Origin: Peptostreptococcus russellii
GTDB lineage: Bacteria > Bacillota > Clostridia > Peptostreptococcales > Peptostreptococcaceae
Length of the DNA: 64,000 bases
Reading direction: 5' to 3'
NCBI RefSeq assembly: GCF_003012055.1
Contig: NZ_JYGE01000004.1
Span: 62,001-126,000, forward strand
The notes below the pieces were generated by a model. That model was not told the origin of the DNA, did not search any database, and was given only the letters and a program-made list of their open reading frames with translations. Positions 36,082 to 45,200 of the stretch are shown here, piece after piece; the stretch's first letter is position 1, and every line of letters starts with the position of its first letter. Made by a program: the position numbers and the translations under genes.

Positions 36082-38037
36082 ATGCATCCTATAAAAATTA
36101 TGCTCAAAAAATTTATTTCCATTTTTTCAGCAACTATACTATGTGTAGCTTTATTATCTAGCTCTGCAGTAGGTGTTTTTGCAGATGAAAAAACTGAATT
36201 AGATTCATTACCGTCAAAACACATGATTTTGATGGACTATAATTCTGGAAAGGTATTATATCAAAAGGATGCTGATACAAAAATGTATCCTGCCTCAACT
36301 ACCAAAATTTGGACTGCCTTTTGTGTTCTAAAAAAAGCTGATGATATCAATGAAATTATAGAGATTAAAGATATGCCCACAGTGGAAGGCTCTAGTATGT
36401 ATCTTGAAGATGGAGAAAAATTCACTTTATTAGAGCTTTTACAAGCCCTATTGATACACTCTTCAAATGACGTTGCTTATGTTTTGGCTAAACACTACGG
36501 AGACGGCAATGCTGACAATTTCATTAAGTATATGAATGAAGAAGCAAAAAAATATGGTGCGATGAATACTCATTTCAACAATCCACATGGTCTTCCAGAT
36601 GAACAGCATTATACAACTGCTCTAGATATGACTAATCTTTCCAGAGTAGCTTTTGGTAATGAAACTATCAAAAAAATTGTTTCTACAAAAGAGGTTAGCT
36701 TCAAAAAAAGCGATAATTGTAAGCTTGATAGACAAATGTTTAATAGTAATAAATTCCTATCTTCCAAGCAAAATATGGAGTATAAAGGTAAAGAAATTCC
36801 TATCAAGTATGATATAGTTGATGGAATAAAAACTGGATATACAGATGATGCTGGAAATTGCCTAGTATCATCTGCTCAAAAAAATGGAGTTAGATTAGTG
36901 GCTGGAGTATTTGGCTCTCCAGGTGGTAGTTTATATCACGACTCTAGATCTGTCTTAGATTATGGATTTGATGGATTTAAAACAGTTACCGTTTTTAAAA
37001 AAGAAGATATGAAAGGTGAGAAAAAACTCAAATTTTCTAAGCCTTCTTCAGTGAAATACAGTATTGCAAATGATTATATAATTACAATACCTAAAAATGA
37101 TAACAGTTCAAAGAAAAACTATAAAACTAAGTTAAATTTTGAAAACTTGAAAATGCCAATTAAAAAGGGTGATATAATAGGTACACTAAATGTCTTTGAA
37201 AATAGCGAAATGGTATCTAGTATAGGCCTAGTTGCAGAAAGTGAGTCAAAAACATATACACAGTATATGATGAGCGTTCTACCTTTTGGAAATTCTAAAA
37301 AGAAAGAAAAGAAGGAAGATACTTCTAGTAAGAAGGCTGAAACATCTAAAAAAGAAGACTCGAAAAAGAAAAAAGAAAACGCTAGTGGTGATAAGAATTC
37401 TAAAGACTCAAATAATGAAAGTAAAGCAACTGATAAAGTAAAAACTGAGGTTTCAAACTCATTTAACGGTTTTATCGGTATTTTCTATGGTATAGGAGAT
37501 TTCTTTAAGAATGCCTTCTCATCTGACTTAGTAAAAACTTTTGAATCTAGCAATTTTTATAAATTTTTAGATAAACAAATAAGCAGTAAAATTAAAATTA
37601 TACCATCAAAGTTTATTATTTTCGGAATACCTATTATAATTATCCTTGCTGTTATAATGCTTATTATAGGAATAGTAAGAGATAGTTTTAAAAATAATTC
37701 TGATAAAAAAGAAAAAAAGAAAAAAAGAAAAAAAGAAAGAGAAGATAGAAAAAACAGAAAATCTAAGAGAGAAAAAAAGAAAGAAAATAAAGCTGAAATG
37801 AATGTTGAGGATATAATTCCAATGGATCCTGATCAGCCTACTTCTAGCAATAAAAAGGATGAAAATAAAAGTCCTAAATCTAAAGAAAGAAAAAAGTTAA
37901 ACACTAAAGAAAAGTCTACTTCAAAATCGAATGATATCTATAAAGAAAGTACAGTAGATGCCAAAGAAAGTACAGCAGATTCTTCTGCCGATACAAAAAG
38001 AATACCAATCGTAAAAGATTCTGATTCAGAAAAATAA
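36082..38037 (+). CDS. D-alanyl-D-alanine carboxypeptidase (DacF-type) with extended charged tail
   Basis: Low-molecular-weight penicillin-binding protein that trims peptidoglycan stem peptides. A signal peptide ends near ADEKTEL; the serine-peptidase motifs are S72TTK75, S127SN129 and K250TG. After the usual C-terminal domain the protein continues with a Lys/Ser/Glu-rich linker (about 405-455), a membrane segment near 515-540 (IFGIPIIIILAVIMLIIGI) and a very basic cytoplasmic tail of about 100 residues. 651 residues against about 400 for typical DacF. Start is uncertain: ATG 36082 or ATG 36100, neither with a good ribosome site. Confidence 0.88.
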   Translation: MHPIKIMLKKFISIFSATILCVALLSSSAVGVFADEKTELDSLPSKHMILMDYNSGKVLYQKDADTKMYPASTTKIWTAFCVLKKADDINEIIEIKDMPTVEGSSMYLEDGEKFTLLELLQALLIHSSNDVAYVLAKHYGDGNADNFIKYMNEEAKKYGAMNTHFNNPHGLPDEQHYTTALDMTNLSRVAFGNETIKKIVSTKEVSFKKSDNCKLDRQMFNSNKFLSSKQNMEYKGKEIPIKYDIVDGIKTGYTDDAGNCLVSSAQKNGVRLVAGVFGSPGGSLYHDSRSVLDYGFDGFKTVTVFKKEDMKGEKKLKFSKPSSVKYSIANDYIITIPKNDNSSKKNYKTKLNFENLKMPIKKGDIIGTLNVFENSEMVSSIGLVAESESKTYTQYMMSVLPFGNSKKKEKKEDTSSKKAETSKKEDSKKKKENASGDKNSKDSNNESKATDKVKTEVSNSFNGFIGIFYGIGDFFKNAFSSDLVKTFESSNFYKFLDKQISSKIKIIPSKFIIFGIPIIIILAVIMLIIGIVRDSFKNNSDKKEKKKKRKKEREDRKNRKSKREKKKENKAEMNVEDIIPMDPDQPTSSNKKDENKSPKSKERKKLNTKEKSTSKSNDIYKESTVDAKESTADSSADTKRIPIVKDSDSEK

Positions 38038-38040
38038 TAA

Positions 38041-38074
38041 AAAAAGACTAGGAATTAATTCCTAGTCTTTTTTT
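38041..38074 (+). terminator. Terminator after the dacF-like gene
   Basis: AAAAAGACTAGGAATT is followed directly by its perfect complement and a run of T. Strong intrinsic terminator; nothing else is seen up to 38327. Confidence 0.9.
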
Positions 38075-38327
38075 TCTATTCAAAATTTTAATATATACTC
38101 ATTTTTACTAATATCTGGTACTTTACTAATACTACTCTTATTGACAAGATACTTTGCTTTTCATCAATTCTAATCTCTAGTAATATTTTTCACTTATTCT
38201 TTTTCAAAAAACTAGGGATAGCATCTAAAACCATTAAATAAATCTCTAGTATCTAATGATATCAAAATTACTTTATAAAACTTTTATTTTAGTTTTTACA
38301 ATACTTAAATAGTCTATCAAATACTAA

Positions 38328-38651
38328 TTAATTATTGATACATTTTTTACAGTCAGCACAATTTCCCAAGCAATTTTCAACATCTTCAAGACATTTATTA
38401 AATGCTACTTTACTACTATTTTTGTGTCTTATTATTGGTATGGACATTTTTTTAGCGTGTGACTCTACAATTTTTGTCATCTTATGTGATACAGTAGAAG
38501 TCAGTATTACTATAGCATCTGGACTACCTATCGAATTTTTTACCTTGCTAGACATTGTTGTATATACTTTTGTCTTATAACCCTTGCTTTTTGCCAACTT
38601 ATAATAATCTTTCTCCATTCTTTCATGACCACCAATCACCAATAAACTCAT
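38328..38651 (-). CDS. DUF2325 domain protein
   Basis: A 107-residue DUF2325 protein. The fold is a small Rossmann-like domain beginning SLLVIGGHERMEKDYYKLA, followed by PDAIVILTSTVSHKM, and ending in a cysteine cluster (CLGNCADCKKC) that could bind metal or an Fe-S cluster. The function of the family is not known. Start ATG 38651 follows TAGGAGG. A sigma-A promoter with an embedded Fur-like site lies upstream, suggesting control by iron or a related metal. Confidence 0.8.
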   Translation of the reverse strand: MSLLVIGGHERMEKDYYKLAKSKGYKTKVYTTMSSKVKNSIGSPDAIVILTSTVSHKMTKIVESHAKKMSIPIIRHKNSSKVAFNKCLEDVENCLGNCADCKKCINN

Positions 38652-38781
38652 AAATTACCTCCTAAAAATATTTTTCTAATAAACTATACTCGCTAATAAT
38701 GAATAAGTAAAATCTTCCTATGGGTTTTAAACACTTTTATTTAATCTAGAACTTAATTACTATTCACTTTATTTTTAATCT

Positions 38782-38848
38782 AAATAGGGAGGTTGATAAC
38801 AATTATCATCCTCCCTATTATAATATAATTTTTTTCGAGATTTGTCAA
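38782..38848 (-). promoter_or_regulatory. Promoter and Fur-like operator of the DUF2325 gene
   Basis: On the minus strand TTGACA (38843-38848), 17 bases, TATTAT (38820-38825). Just downstream, at the start of the transcript, TGATAAC-A-ATTATCA (38794-38808) is a 7-1-7 palindrome one mismatch from the Fur box. It sits inside a larger hairpin closed by AATAGGGAGG and CCTCCCTATT. Confidence 0.6.
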
Positions 38849-38923
38849 GTCTTATTGATACTCTTTCTTAATTAGAAATGATTTTCTATAAATTATTTTT
38901 ATCTCTTTTATATATCTTTTATA

Positions 38924-41599
38924 TTATTTTCTAAACTTTTTAGTTATTTCCATACATAATACCGCTCCTAAAGAAAGACCTACTGCTATAGCCAATTCTC
39001 TAATTGAGTATGACATTGGTATTGCAAATATAGGTCTTATAGCTGGTAATAATACTAGCCCTAAAAGCAATAAGCAAACTAATACTGCATAAATTACATA
39101 TTTATTTGAGAAAAATCCTGCAGAAAATGCACTATTAAAGTCAGATCTACAAGCAAATGTTTGGAATGTTCTAGCTAGAAGAAGCGTTGTAAATGCCAAT
39201 GCTACTCCCATCTGTGAAGATGTTTGCATACCTATATACTGTGCTATTATAGCTGCTATACCTACAAATACACCACGTGACAATATAGATTGAAGTGTGC
39301 CACCGCCTAATAGACCTTCATCTTTTTCTCTAGGCTTTCTATCCATTATTCCCTTTTCTGGCTTTTCCATTCCCAAAGCAATCGCTGGCAATGAGTCATT
39401 TACCATATTTATAAATATTAGCTGAAGTGCTGTATAAGGATTTGACCAATCAGCAAACACAGCAAATAATATGGATATTATTGCTCCTAGATTTCCTGAG
39501 AATAAATATGTTATTGATTTTTTAATATTACTGTATACTGTTCTTCCAACTTCTACTGCATCTATTATACTAGCAAAGTTATCATCCATTAGAACCATTG
39601 CAGAAGCATCTTTAGCTACTTCTGTCCCACTTCCCATAGCAATACCTATGTCAGCATTTTTAAGCGCTGGTGCATCGTTTACACCGTCTCCTGTCATAGC
39701 TGTAACTTTATTTTTTCTTTGCCAAGCAGCGACAATCCTAATTTTATTCTGAGGTGATACTCTTGCATATACACTTATTTTTTCTAGGTCTTTGTCCAAC
39801 TGTTCATCACTGATATTATCTAATTCTTGTCCAGTATAAGCTATATCTCCATCTTCAAATATACCAATCTCTTCTGCTATTGCTACAGCAGTTGTCTTGT
39901 GATCTCCTGTAATCATAATTGGCTTAATACCCGCTGACTTTGCTTTTTCTACAGCGTGTATTACTTCTTTTCTTGGAGGGTCAATCATTGCTATAAGACC
40001 TATGAATATAAAATCTTTTTCATAGTCTAAATCAATAGAAATATCTTCGTCCATTACTTTATATCCAAAAGCTAATACTCTAAGTGCTTTTTTTGAATAG
40101 TTTTCATTTTCCAATTTGATATTTTCTAATATATCACTTGTCATATCTATTACTTCATCGCCCTGTAATACCTTTGTACATCTTGACAATAGTATGTCTG
40201 GAGCACCCTTTGTAAACATAATTTCTTTTGAGTTGATATTATGAGAAGTAGACATTAGCTTTCTATCTGAATCAAATGGAATTTCTTGAAGTCTAGGATA
40301 TATATCCCTTACTCTATTTGTCAAATATCCTGTTTTATCAGCAAATACTGTTAAGGCTACCTCTGTTGGATCACCCAATTCCAAGCCGTCCTCTTTTACC
40401 ACTGAGTCATTACATAGCGCTGCTGCATAATTTATCATTAGCTCTGAAGACTCTTTGTCCATAGAAATATCTTCTATCGCCTTTTTTTCTTCTACTTTAA
40501 TCGACTCTGATTTGCTGGCATCTTTATATGTATAATATTCTACAGCTGTCATCTTGTTCATTGTAAGAGTTCCAGTTTTATCTGTACATATAACAGAAGT
40601 TGAACCCAATGTTTCCACAGCAGGTAGTTTTCTTATTATTGAATTTTTCTTCGACATCGTCTTTGTTCCCGCAGACAATACAATTGTTACTATTGATGAT
40701 AATGCCTCTGGAATAGCCGCAACAGCTATGGCAACTGCAAACATAAATGAATTAAGTATTACCTGCTTCATATCTGCTCCAGCACTGTGCCTAGTCGCTC
40801 TAAATACCTGTATTGCAAATATAAATATACACATAGCTACTATTGCAATACCTAGCTTTTTAGAGAAATGTTCAATATTTGACTGAAGTGGTGTTTGTTT
40901 TGTTTCTGTACTTTCCAAAAGACCTGCTATTTTACCTATTTCTGTATCCATACCAGTACTTGTACACAGATATGTTGCTCTACCATTTACAACCATTGAT
41001 GTTGAATATACCATATTGATTCTGTCGCCAACGCTACACTCTTCGTCTATTTTTTCTATATTCTTTTCTGCTGGCTCTGATTCACCTGTAAGCATACCCT
41101 CTACAATTTTCAGAGATTCTGCTTCCAAAAGTCTACCATCTGCTGGTACGTAATCTCCAGCTTCTAATAAGACTATATCCCCAGGTACAACTTCAGTTGA
41201 AGATATAGTTATCTTTTCGCCATTTCTTATGACCTTGGCATTTGGAACAGACATTTGTTTCAAGCTATTTATAGATGATTCCGCCTTTTTAGTCTGAACA
41301 GTTCCCAAAACAGCATTTAATATCAATACTAAAAATATTATGAGTGATTCTACTACCGAACCTGTTGCTATTTGTATTAAAGCTGCAACTATTAGGATAA
41401 TGACCATAGGATCTTTAAAACTTTCTAGAAAAATTTTCCAGGTTGGATCCCCCTTCTTTTCTCTAAGTTCATTCTTACCATATTTAGATAGTCTTTTTGA
41501 AGCTTCATCATCATTAAGTCCCTCTTTAAAAGAATGGAGCGAATCTAATGCTTCTTCACTACTCATCATATAGTATTTTTCATTTAAATTACTTTTCAT
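38924..41599 (-). CDS. P-type cation-transporting ATPase (PMCA/SERCA-like; likely Mn2+ or Ca2+ export)
   Basis: Membrane pump of the P2 class. Cation ATPase N-domain at the start; TGES actuator motif (MLTGESEPAEK), TM4 with AIPEAL, phosphorylation site ICTDKTGTLTMNK, TGDHKTT and hinge MTGDGVNDAPALK, then TM5-TM10 with FINMVNDSLPA. 891 residues, complete. It would usually be called a calcium ATPase, but the gene is preceded by a yybP-ykoY manganese riboswitch, so manganese export is the better guess. Ribosome site AAGGAGG before ATG 41599. Confidence 0.92.
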   Translation of the reverse strand: MKSNLNEKYYMMSSEEALDSLHSFKEGLNDDEASKRLSKYGKNELREKKGDPTWKIFLESFKDPMVIILIVAALIQIATGSVVESLIIFLVLILNAVLGTVQTKKAESSINSLKQMSVPNAKVIRNGEKITISSTEVVPGDIVLLEAGDYVPADGRLLEAESLKIVEGMLTGESEPAEKNIEKIDEECSVGDRINMVYSTSMVVNGRATYLCTSTGMDTEIGKIAGLLESTETKQTPLQSNIEHFSKKLGIAIVAMCIFIFAIQVFRATRHSAGADMKQVILNSFMFAVAIAVAAIPEALSSIVTIVLSAGTKTMSKKNSIIRKLPAVETLGSTSVICTDKTGTLTMNKMTAVEYYTYKDASKSESIKVEEKKAIEDISMDKESSELMINYAAALCNDSVVKEDGLELGDPTEVALTVFADKTGYLTNRVRDIYPRLQEIPFDSDRKLMSTSHNINSKEIMFTKGAPDILLSRCTKVLQGDEVIDMTSDILENIKLENENYSKKALRVLAFGYKVMDEDISIDLDYEKDFIFIGLIAMIDPPRKEVIHAVEKAKSAGIKPIMITGDHKTTAVAIAEEIGIFEDGDIAYTGQELDNISDEQLDKDLEKISVYARVSPQNKIRIVAAWQRKNKVTAMTGDGVNDAPALKNADIGIAMGSGTEVAKDASAMVLMDDNFASIIDAVEVGRTVYSNIKKSITYLFSGNLGAIISILFAVFADWSNPYTALQLIFINMVNDSLPAIALGMEKPEKGIMDRKPREKDEGLLGGGTLQSILSRGVFVGIAAIIAQYIGMQTSSQMGVALAFTTLLLARTFQTFACRSDFNSAFSAGFFSNKYVIYAVLVCLLLLGLVLLPAIRPIFAIPMSYSIRELAIAVGLSLGAVLCMEITKKFRK

Positions 41600-41737
41600 A
41601 ATTTCCTCCTTAAAATAAGATTGTTATTACTCTTGTAAAATGGTTCTGGCGAGTACTATAATTATTATATTCTTCCAACTCTATTCTTAACTAAGGTAAA
41701 TACACAATAGTAAAAATATCTAGATAGTTCTTTATAA

Positions 41738-41900
41738 TAAAAAAAGCCCGACCTCAAAACTTCAAAATAGGCATACTTCACCTACTTGAAAGTCTCGCTG
41801 CCAAGGCATAATAATCCTCGTTCCACTACCCGAGTATCATAAGATACCGTCCTGACGAATAATGGCTGTACTTGGGTGTACATCGCTACTCCCCTTCTAC
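41738..41900 (-). promoter_or_regulatory. yybP-ykoY (Mn2+) riboswitch upstream of the P-type ATPase
   Basis: The minus strand shows the class hallmarks: GGGGAGTAGC at the 5' side, the GTCAGGACGGTATC arm, CTTGGCAGCGAGACTTTCAAG at the 3' side, then a hairpin ending in GTCGGGC and a T tract as expression platform. This RNA senses Mn2+ and turns on export genes. It ends about 140 bases before the ATPase start. Confidence 0.9.
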
Positions 41901-41905
41901 ACATT

Positions 41906-41934
41906 AGTATATAATAATTATTAGTAATTGTCAA
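41906..41934 (-). promoter_or_regulatory. Sigma-A promoter of the riboswitch-ATPase transcript
   Basis: TTGACA, 17 bases, TATACT on the minus strand, directly before the riboswitch. Confidence 0.75.
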
Positions 41935-41973
41935 AATATAATCCTAAATTTAACTAAATATTATATTAAAAAT

Positions 41974-42891
41974 TTAGTTATCAAGTTGATCAATCAAGCC
42001 TATAGCCTTTTTTAGCCTTAACTCCATAGTATCCCTAAGAGACTTTGGGCTCATTATTAGGACCTTTTCTAGAAATTGAAAGAAATATACTTCAGCCTGT
42101 GCTTCTGTACATTCAAACACTTTTATATGATTGTCTTTTAACTCTGTTTCATCTAATTTTAAAATTTTATTTATTTCTTTGTTTTTATACATTGTTTTTT
42201 TGTCTACTTCAAGTGGCCTATTCAATGTGATTTTTTTTAGACTCTTTAATCCATCATCATTAAATTTTATTTTTACATACTCGCCATAAGACAAAAATGC
42301 ATCAAAATATTTGTCAACTCTTTTTAGTATCCCATTGTTTTTCTGTTCTAGCTCTGACTTACTAGCCTTGACTTCTAAAATCCTAGAAATCCTAAAGCTT
42401 CTAAAATCTTTTTTCTTTTTACAATAAGCTACTAAATAATTATATTCCTCTTTCGGTGTAGTTTTAATCCTATAAGGCTCCACTATTCTATATTCACCCT
42501 TAGCATCTTTTAAGTATTTAATTTTTAATGACGACTTATTAAATATTGCATTTTTTATGTCTCTTACTGTGCTGTTGAATATTATTAATTCACGAATATT
42601 CAAAGGCTTTGATAGATAGGAAACAATATATCCTCTCAAAATCTCAGATTGATGCCTATCTTTTTGCTCATTTATTATATTATTCCACTTGCGCTTATTC
42701 CTTTTATTTATAAGAACATTTACTGTTTTATTTTTTCTTTTATCCTTATCAATCTCGCTATAGGCTGGAACTAAATCTTCGCTACTTTCTATTAACCTAT
42801 TTATAAAGGTATTAAATTTTAAATCATAATTTTTTAATTCTCTCTCTATTCTCTCATGAACATCCTTTTCAATAGTTAGTCCAACCTTCAT
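41974..42891 (-). CDS. RHH-WYL domain transcriptional regulator
   Basis: 305 residues. The N-terminal 50 look like a ribbon-helix-helix DNA-binding unit (MKVGLTIEKDVHERIERELK). The centre is a WYL domain, a ligand or nucleic-acid sensor, with EPYRIKTTPKEEYNYLVAYC and the conserved FRSFRISRI, followed by a WYL C-terminal extension. RHH-WYL proteins occur as stress regulators and as accessory proteins in some CRISPR and phage-defence loci, though no such system is visible here. Start ATG 42891 follows GAGGTGA. It stands alone between the ATPase and ridA. Confidence 0.75.
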   Translation of the reverse strand: MKVGLTIEKDVHERIERELKNYDLKFNTFINRLIESSEDLVPAYSEIDKDKRKNKTVNVLINKRNKRKWNNIINEQKDRHQSEILRGYIVSYLSKPLNIRELIIFNSTVRDIKNAIFNKSSLKIKYLKDAKGEYRIVEPYRIKTTPKEEYNYLVAYCKKKKDFRSFRISRILEVKASKSELEQKNNGILKRVDKYFDAFLSYGEYVKIKFNDDGLKSLKKITLNRPLEVDKKTMYKNKEINKILKLDETELKDNHIKVFECTEAQAEVYFFQFLEKVLIMSPKSLRDTMELRLKKAIGLIDQLDN

Positions 42892-42909
42892 ATCAATCAC
42901 CTCACATCA

Positions 42910-42938
42910 ATTATACAATTTATGATATATGACTTCAA
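42910..42938 (-). promoter_or_regulatory. Sigma-A promoter of the RHH-WYL gene
   Basis: TTGAAG, 17 bases, TATAAT on the minus strand. The expected start leaves a leader of only about 12-15 bases, just enough for the ribosome site. Confidence 0.65.
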
Positions 42939-43130
42939 TACCCAACATTTTTTGAAATATTGTTATATATATTTCCCATATATTAATTATTTATTTTTTT
43001 TATTTATTCCCTGTAAGTACTGCTATAACTTAATTATTGGAAGAAAATAATATTTTTTTAATTCTAATAAATTTTTCTTTTTAATAATAAATATTTATTA
43101 GAATATTTACACAACTAAAACTTTACATAA

Positions 43131-43162
43131 CTAAAAAAGTGTGGGAGATAAATCTCCCACAC
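43131..43162 (-). terminator. Terminator after ridA
   Basis: GTGTGGGAGA pairs perfectly with TCTCCCACAC around four bases and is followed in the minus direction by TTTTTTAG. Confidence 0.9.
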
Positions 43163-43198
43163 CAAATATTTTAATCCAATAGTATATTAAATATATAA

Positions 43199-43576
43199 TT
43201 ATAATACTACTAAAACTTCTATTTCTACCTTAGCGCCCTTTGGTAATTCCTTTACAGCTACACAAGATCTAGCTGGCTTATGATCTCCAAAGAAATCAGC
43301 ATATACTTCATTTACTCCACCGAAGTCTGCCATATCAGTTAGGTAAACTGTAGTCTTAACTACATTAGTTTCCTTAGCACCTGCTTCAGTAAGTACAGCC
43401 TTTACATTCTTTAAAGCCTGAGCTGCCTGAGCCTTTATATCTCCCTGTACTAATTCTCCAGTTTCTGGCACTAGTGGAATCTGACCTGAACAATATAATA
43501 TATTACCTTCCTTTATAGCCTGTGAATATGGACCAACTGCTGCTGGAGCATTCTTTGTAAATAATACTTCTGACAT
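43199..43576 (-). CDS. ridA: RidA family enamine/imine deaminase
   Basis: Hydrolyses reactive enamines such as 2-aminoacrylate released by PLP dehydratases. The 125-residue protein has all family landmarks: GPYSQAIKEGNILYCSGQIP, QAAQALKNVKAVL and the C-terminal arginine in ARSCVAVKELPKGAKVEIE. It lies directly downstream of the threonine/serine dehydratase gene, which produces exactly these intermediates. AGGAGG ribosome site. Codons are of the highly expressed type. Confidence 0.95.
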   Translation of the reverse strand: MSEVLFTKNAPAAVGPYSQAIKEGNILYCSGQIPLVPETGELVQGDIKAQAAQALKNVKAVLTEAGAKETNVVKTTVYLTDMADFGGVNEVYADFFGDHKPARSCVAVKELPKGAKVEIEVLVVL

Positions 43577-43703
43577 ATTGATTTCCTCCTAATTTGTTTT
43601 ATGTTCTTATTATATACTTATTTTATTAAAAAATCAAGCTGTTTTCCTTTGCTATACATCTTTTAAATAAGCCTTTTTCTATTTTATTCTATTTATTTGA
43701 ATT

Positions 43704-44921
43704 TTATAGATATTCTGCCTTTATTCCATTTTCTATAAGTGCAGATTTTATTATATTTATTTGATCAAAGCTTACTGTTTCTACAGTTGCTTCAACTATT
43801 TGCTTCTTAATATGCTTACCAGTAGAAAGCTTGTCCTGATTTATACTTAAAACATTTGCTCCATTTTCTGCAAATATAGATACAAACTTTGCAAGAGCTC
43901 CTGGTTCATCTGCTAATTCAGCTACAACACTTAATCTTCTTCCCTGTTCCTTTAATGCAACGCTCATTATTCTATATAAAGTGTTAATGTCTATATTTCC
44001 ACCTGATACTACACATACAACATTTTCACCCTTTACTGGCTTATACTTACCAGATAATAATGCTGCTGTACTTACTGCACCAGCTCCTTCACTAACTAAC
44101 TTCTGATTTTCCATCATAAATAGTATTGCTTCAGCTATTTCTTCTTCAGTAACAGTTATTATTTCATCAACCTTATTAGATATTATATCAAATGTTAAAT
44201 CCCCTGGTGTCTTAACAGCTATACCATCTGCTATTGTTACATCGTTAAATGCTGAAGTAACCTTTCCTGCTTCATAAGAAACCTTCATAGATGGGATATT
44301 ACAAGTCTGAACTCCTACTATCTTAACGTCTGGCTTTAGCCCCTTAAGAGCTGTAGCCACACCTGCTACTATACCACCTCCACCTACTGGAACTAATACA
44401 GTGTCTACATTTCCATCTAGCTGTTCGAATATTTCTAAACCAATTGTTCCCTGTCCAGCAATTACTTCCTTATCGTTGAATGGTTCTAGGAAAGTAGCTC
44501 CTGTCTTTTGCTGAATTTCTACTGCCTTAGCATGAGCATCATCATATACATTACCATGAAGTACAACTTCTGCACCGTAGCTCTTTGTTGCTGCTACCTT
44601 TGATACTGGAGCTGTAGCTGGCATACAGATTGTTGCCTTTATTCCAACATTCTTTGCACTTAAAGCTACACCCTGTGCATGGTTTCCTGCACTTGAAGCT
44701 ATTACTCCATGAGCTTTTTCTTCATCTGTAAGATTAGCAATCTTATTACATGCACCTCTTATTTTGAATGAACCAGTTCTCTGTAAGTTTTCACACTTAT
44801 ACCAAACCTTTGCTCCTGTCTTTTCAGATAATCTAACATTTTCAAGAAGATCAGTCTTTAAAACGATATCCTTGATAGTCTCTTTTGCTCTTTTTACATC
44901 AGCTAATGTAACATTTTCCAT
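43704..44921 (-). CDS. ilvA: Threonine ammonia-lyase (threonine/serine dehydratase) with ACT domain
   Basis: PLP enzyme deaminating threonine to 2-oxobutyrate (and serine to pyruvate). The PLP lysine is in TGSFKIRGACNKI near residue 54, SSAGNHAQGVALSA follows, and the glycine loop is PVGGGGIVAGVA. A C-terminal ACT domain (SVVAELADEPGALAKFVSIF) suggests control by an amino acid. 405 residues match the YgeX/TdcB-like long form. No isoleucine genes adjoin it, so a fermentative role (tdcB-like) is as likely as a biosynthetic one. Confidence 0.92.
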   Translation of the reverse strand: MENVTLADVKRAKETIKDIVLKTDLLENVRLSEKTGAKVWYKCENLQRTGSFKIRGACNKIANLTDEEKAHGVIASSAGNHAQGVALSAKNVGIKATICMPATAPVSKVAATKSYGAEVVLHGNVYDDAHAKAVEIQQKTGATFLEPFNDKEVIAGQGTIGLEIFEQLDGNVDTVLVPVGGGGIVAGVATALKGLKPDVKIVGVQTCNIPSMKVSYEAGKVTSAFNDVTIADGIAVKTPGDLTFDIISNKVDEIITVTEEEIAEAILFMMENQKLVSEGAGAVSTAALLSGKYKPVKGENVVCVVSGGNIDINTLYRIMSVALKEQGRRLSVVAELADEPGALAKFVSIFAENGANVLSINQDKLSTGKHIKKQIVEATVETVSFDQINIIKSALIENGIKAEYL

Positions 44922-44941
44922 TTTCTTATCTCCTTTTTCCC

Positions 44942-45001
44942 GAGTTATACAAACACCCGTACCTAAAATTATTATTATTTTCTTGAGTTATACAAACACC
45001 C
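44942..45001 (-). repeat. Two 17-bp direct repeats upstream of the threonine dehydratase gene
   Basis: GGGTGTTTGTATAACTC (minus strand) occurs at 44985-45001 and exactly again at 44942-44958, 43 bases apart, about four helical turns. Both contain a -10-like TATAAC. They may be operators for a dimeric or co-operative regulator. The rest of 44922-45200 holds only the yhbY terminator. Confidence 0.6.
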
Positions 45002-45159
45002 TTTTTGTGCAAACTATGATTTAATTAAGAAAATATTTTCCTGAAATTTAACATTTTTTCAAGCATTTTCTTTAAAATATAATTTGCCTACGTATTTAAT
45101 ATAATACTATCAGACAAAAATTTCAACATCAAATCGATATTTTTTATATTTTTCTTCAA

Positions 45160-45194
45160 AAAAAATAATAATCGGTATAATACCGATTATTATA
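45160..45194 (-). terminator. Terminator after yhbY
   Basis: AATAATAATCGGTAT pairs with its perfect complement; followed in the minus direction by a run of eight or more T. Confidence 0.9.
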
Positions 45195-45200
45195 ATAAGC

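Noticed and set aside
41974-42891. RHH-WYL gene as part of a CRISPR-Cas13d locus
   Set aside because: No Cas13, no repeats and no other defence genes nearby.
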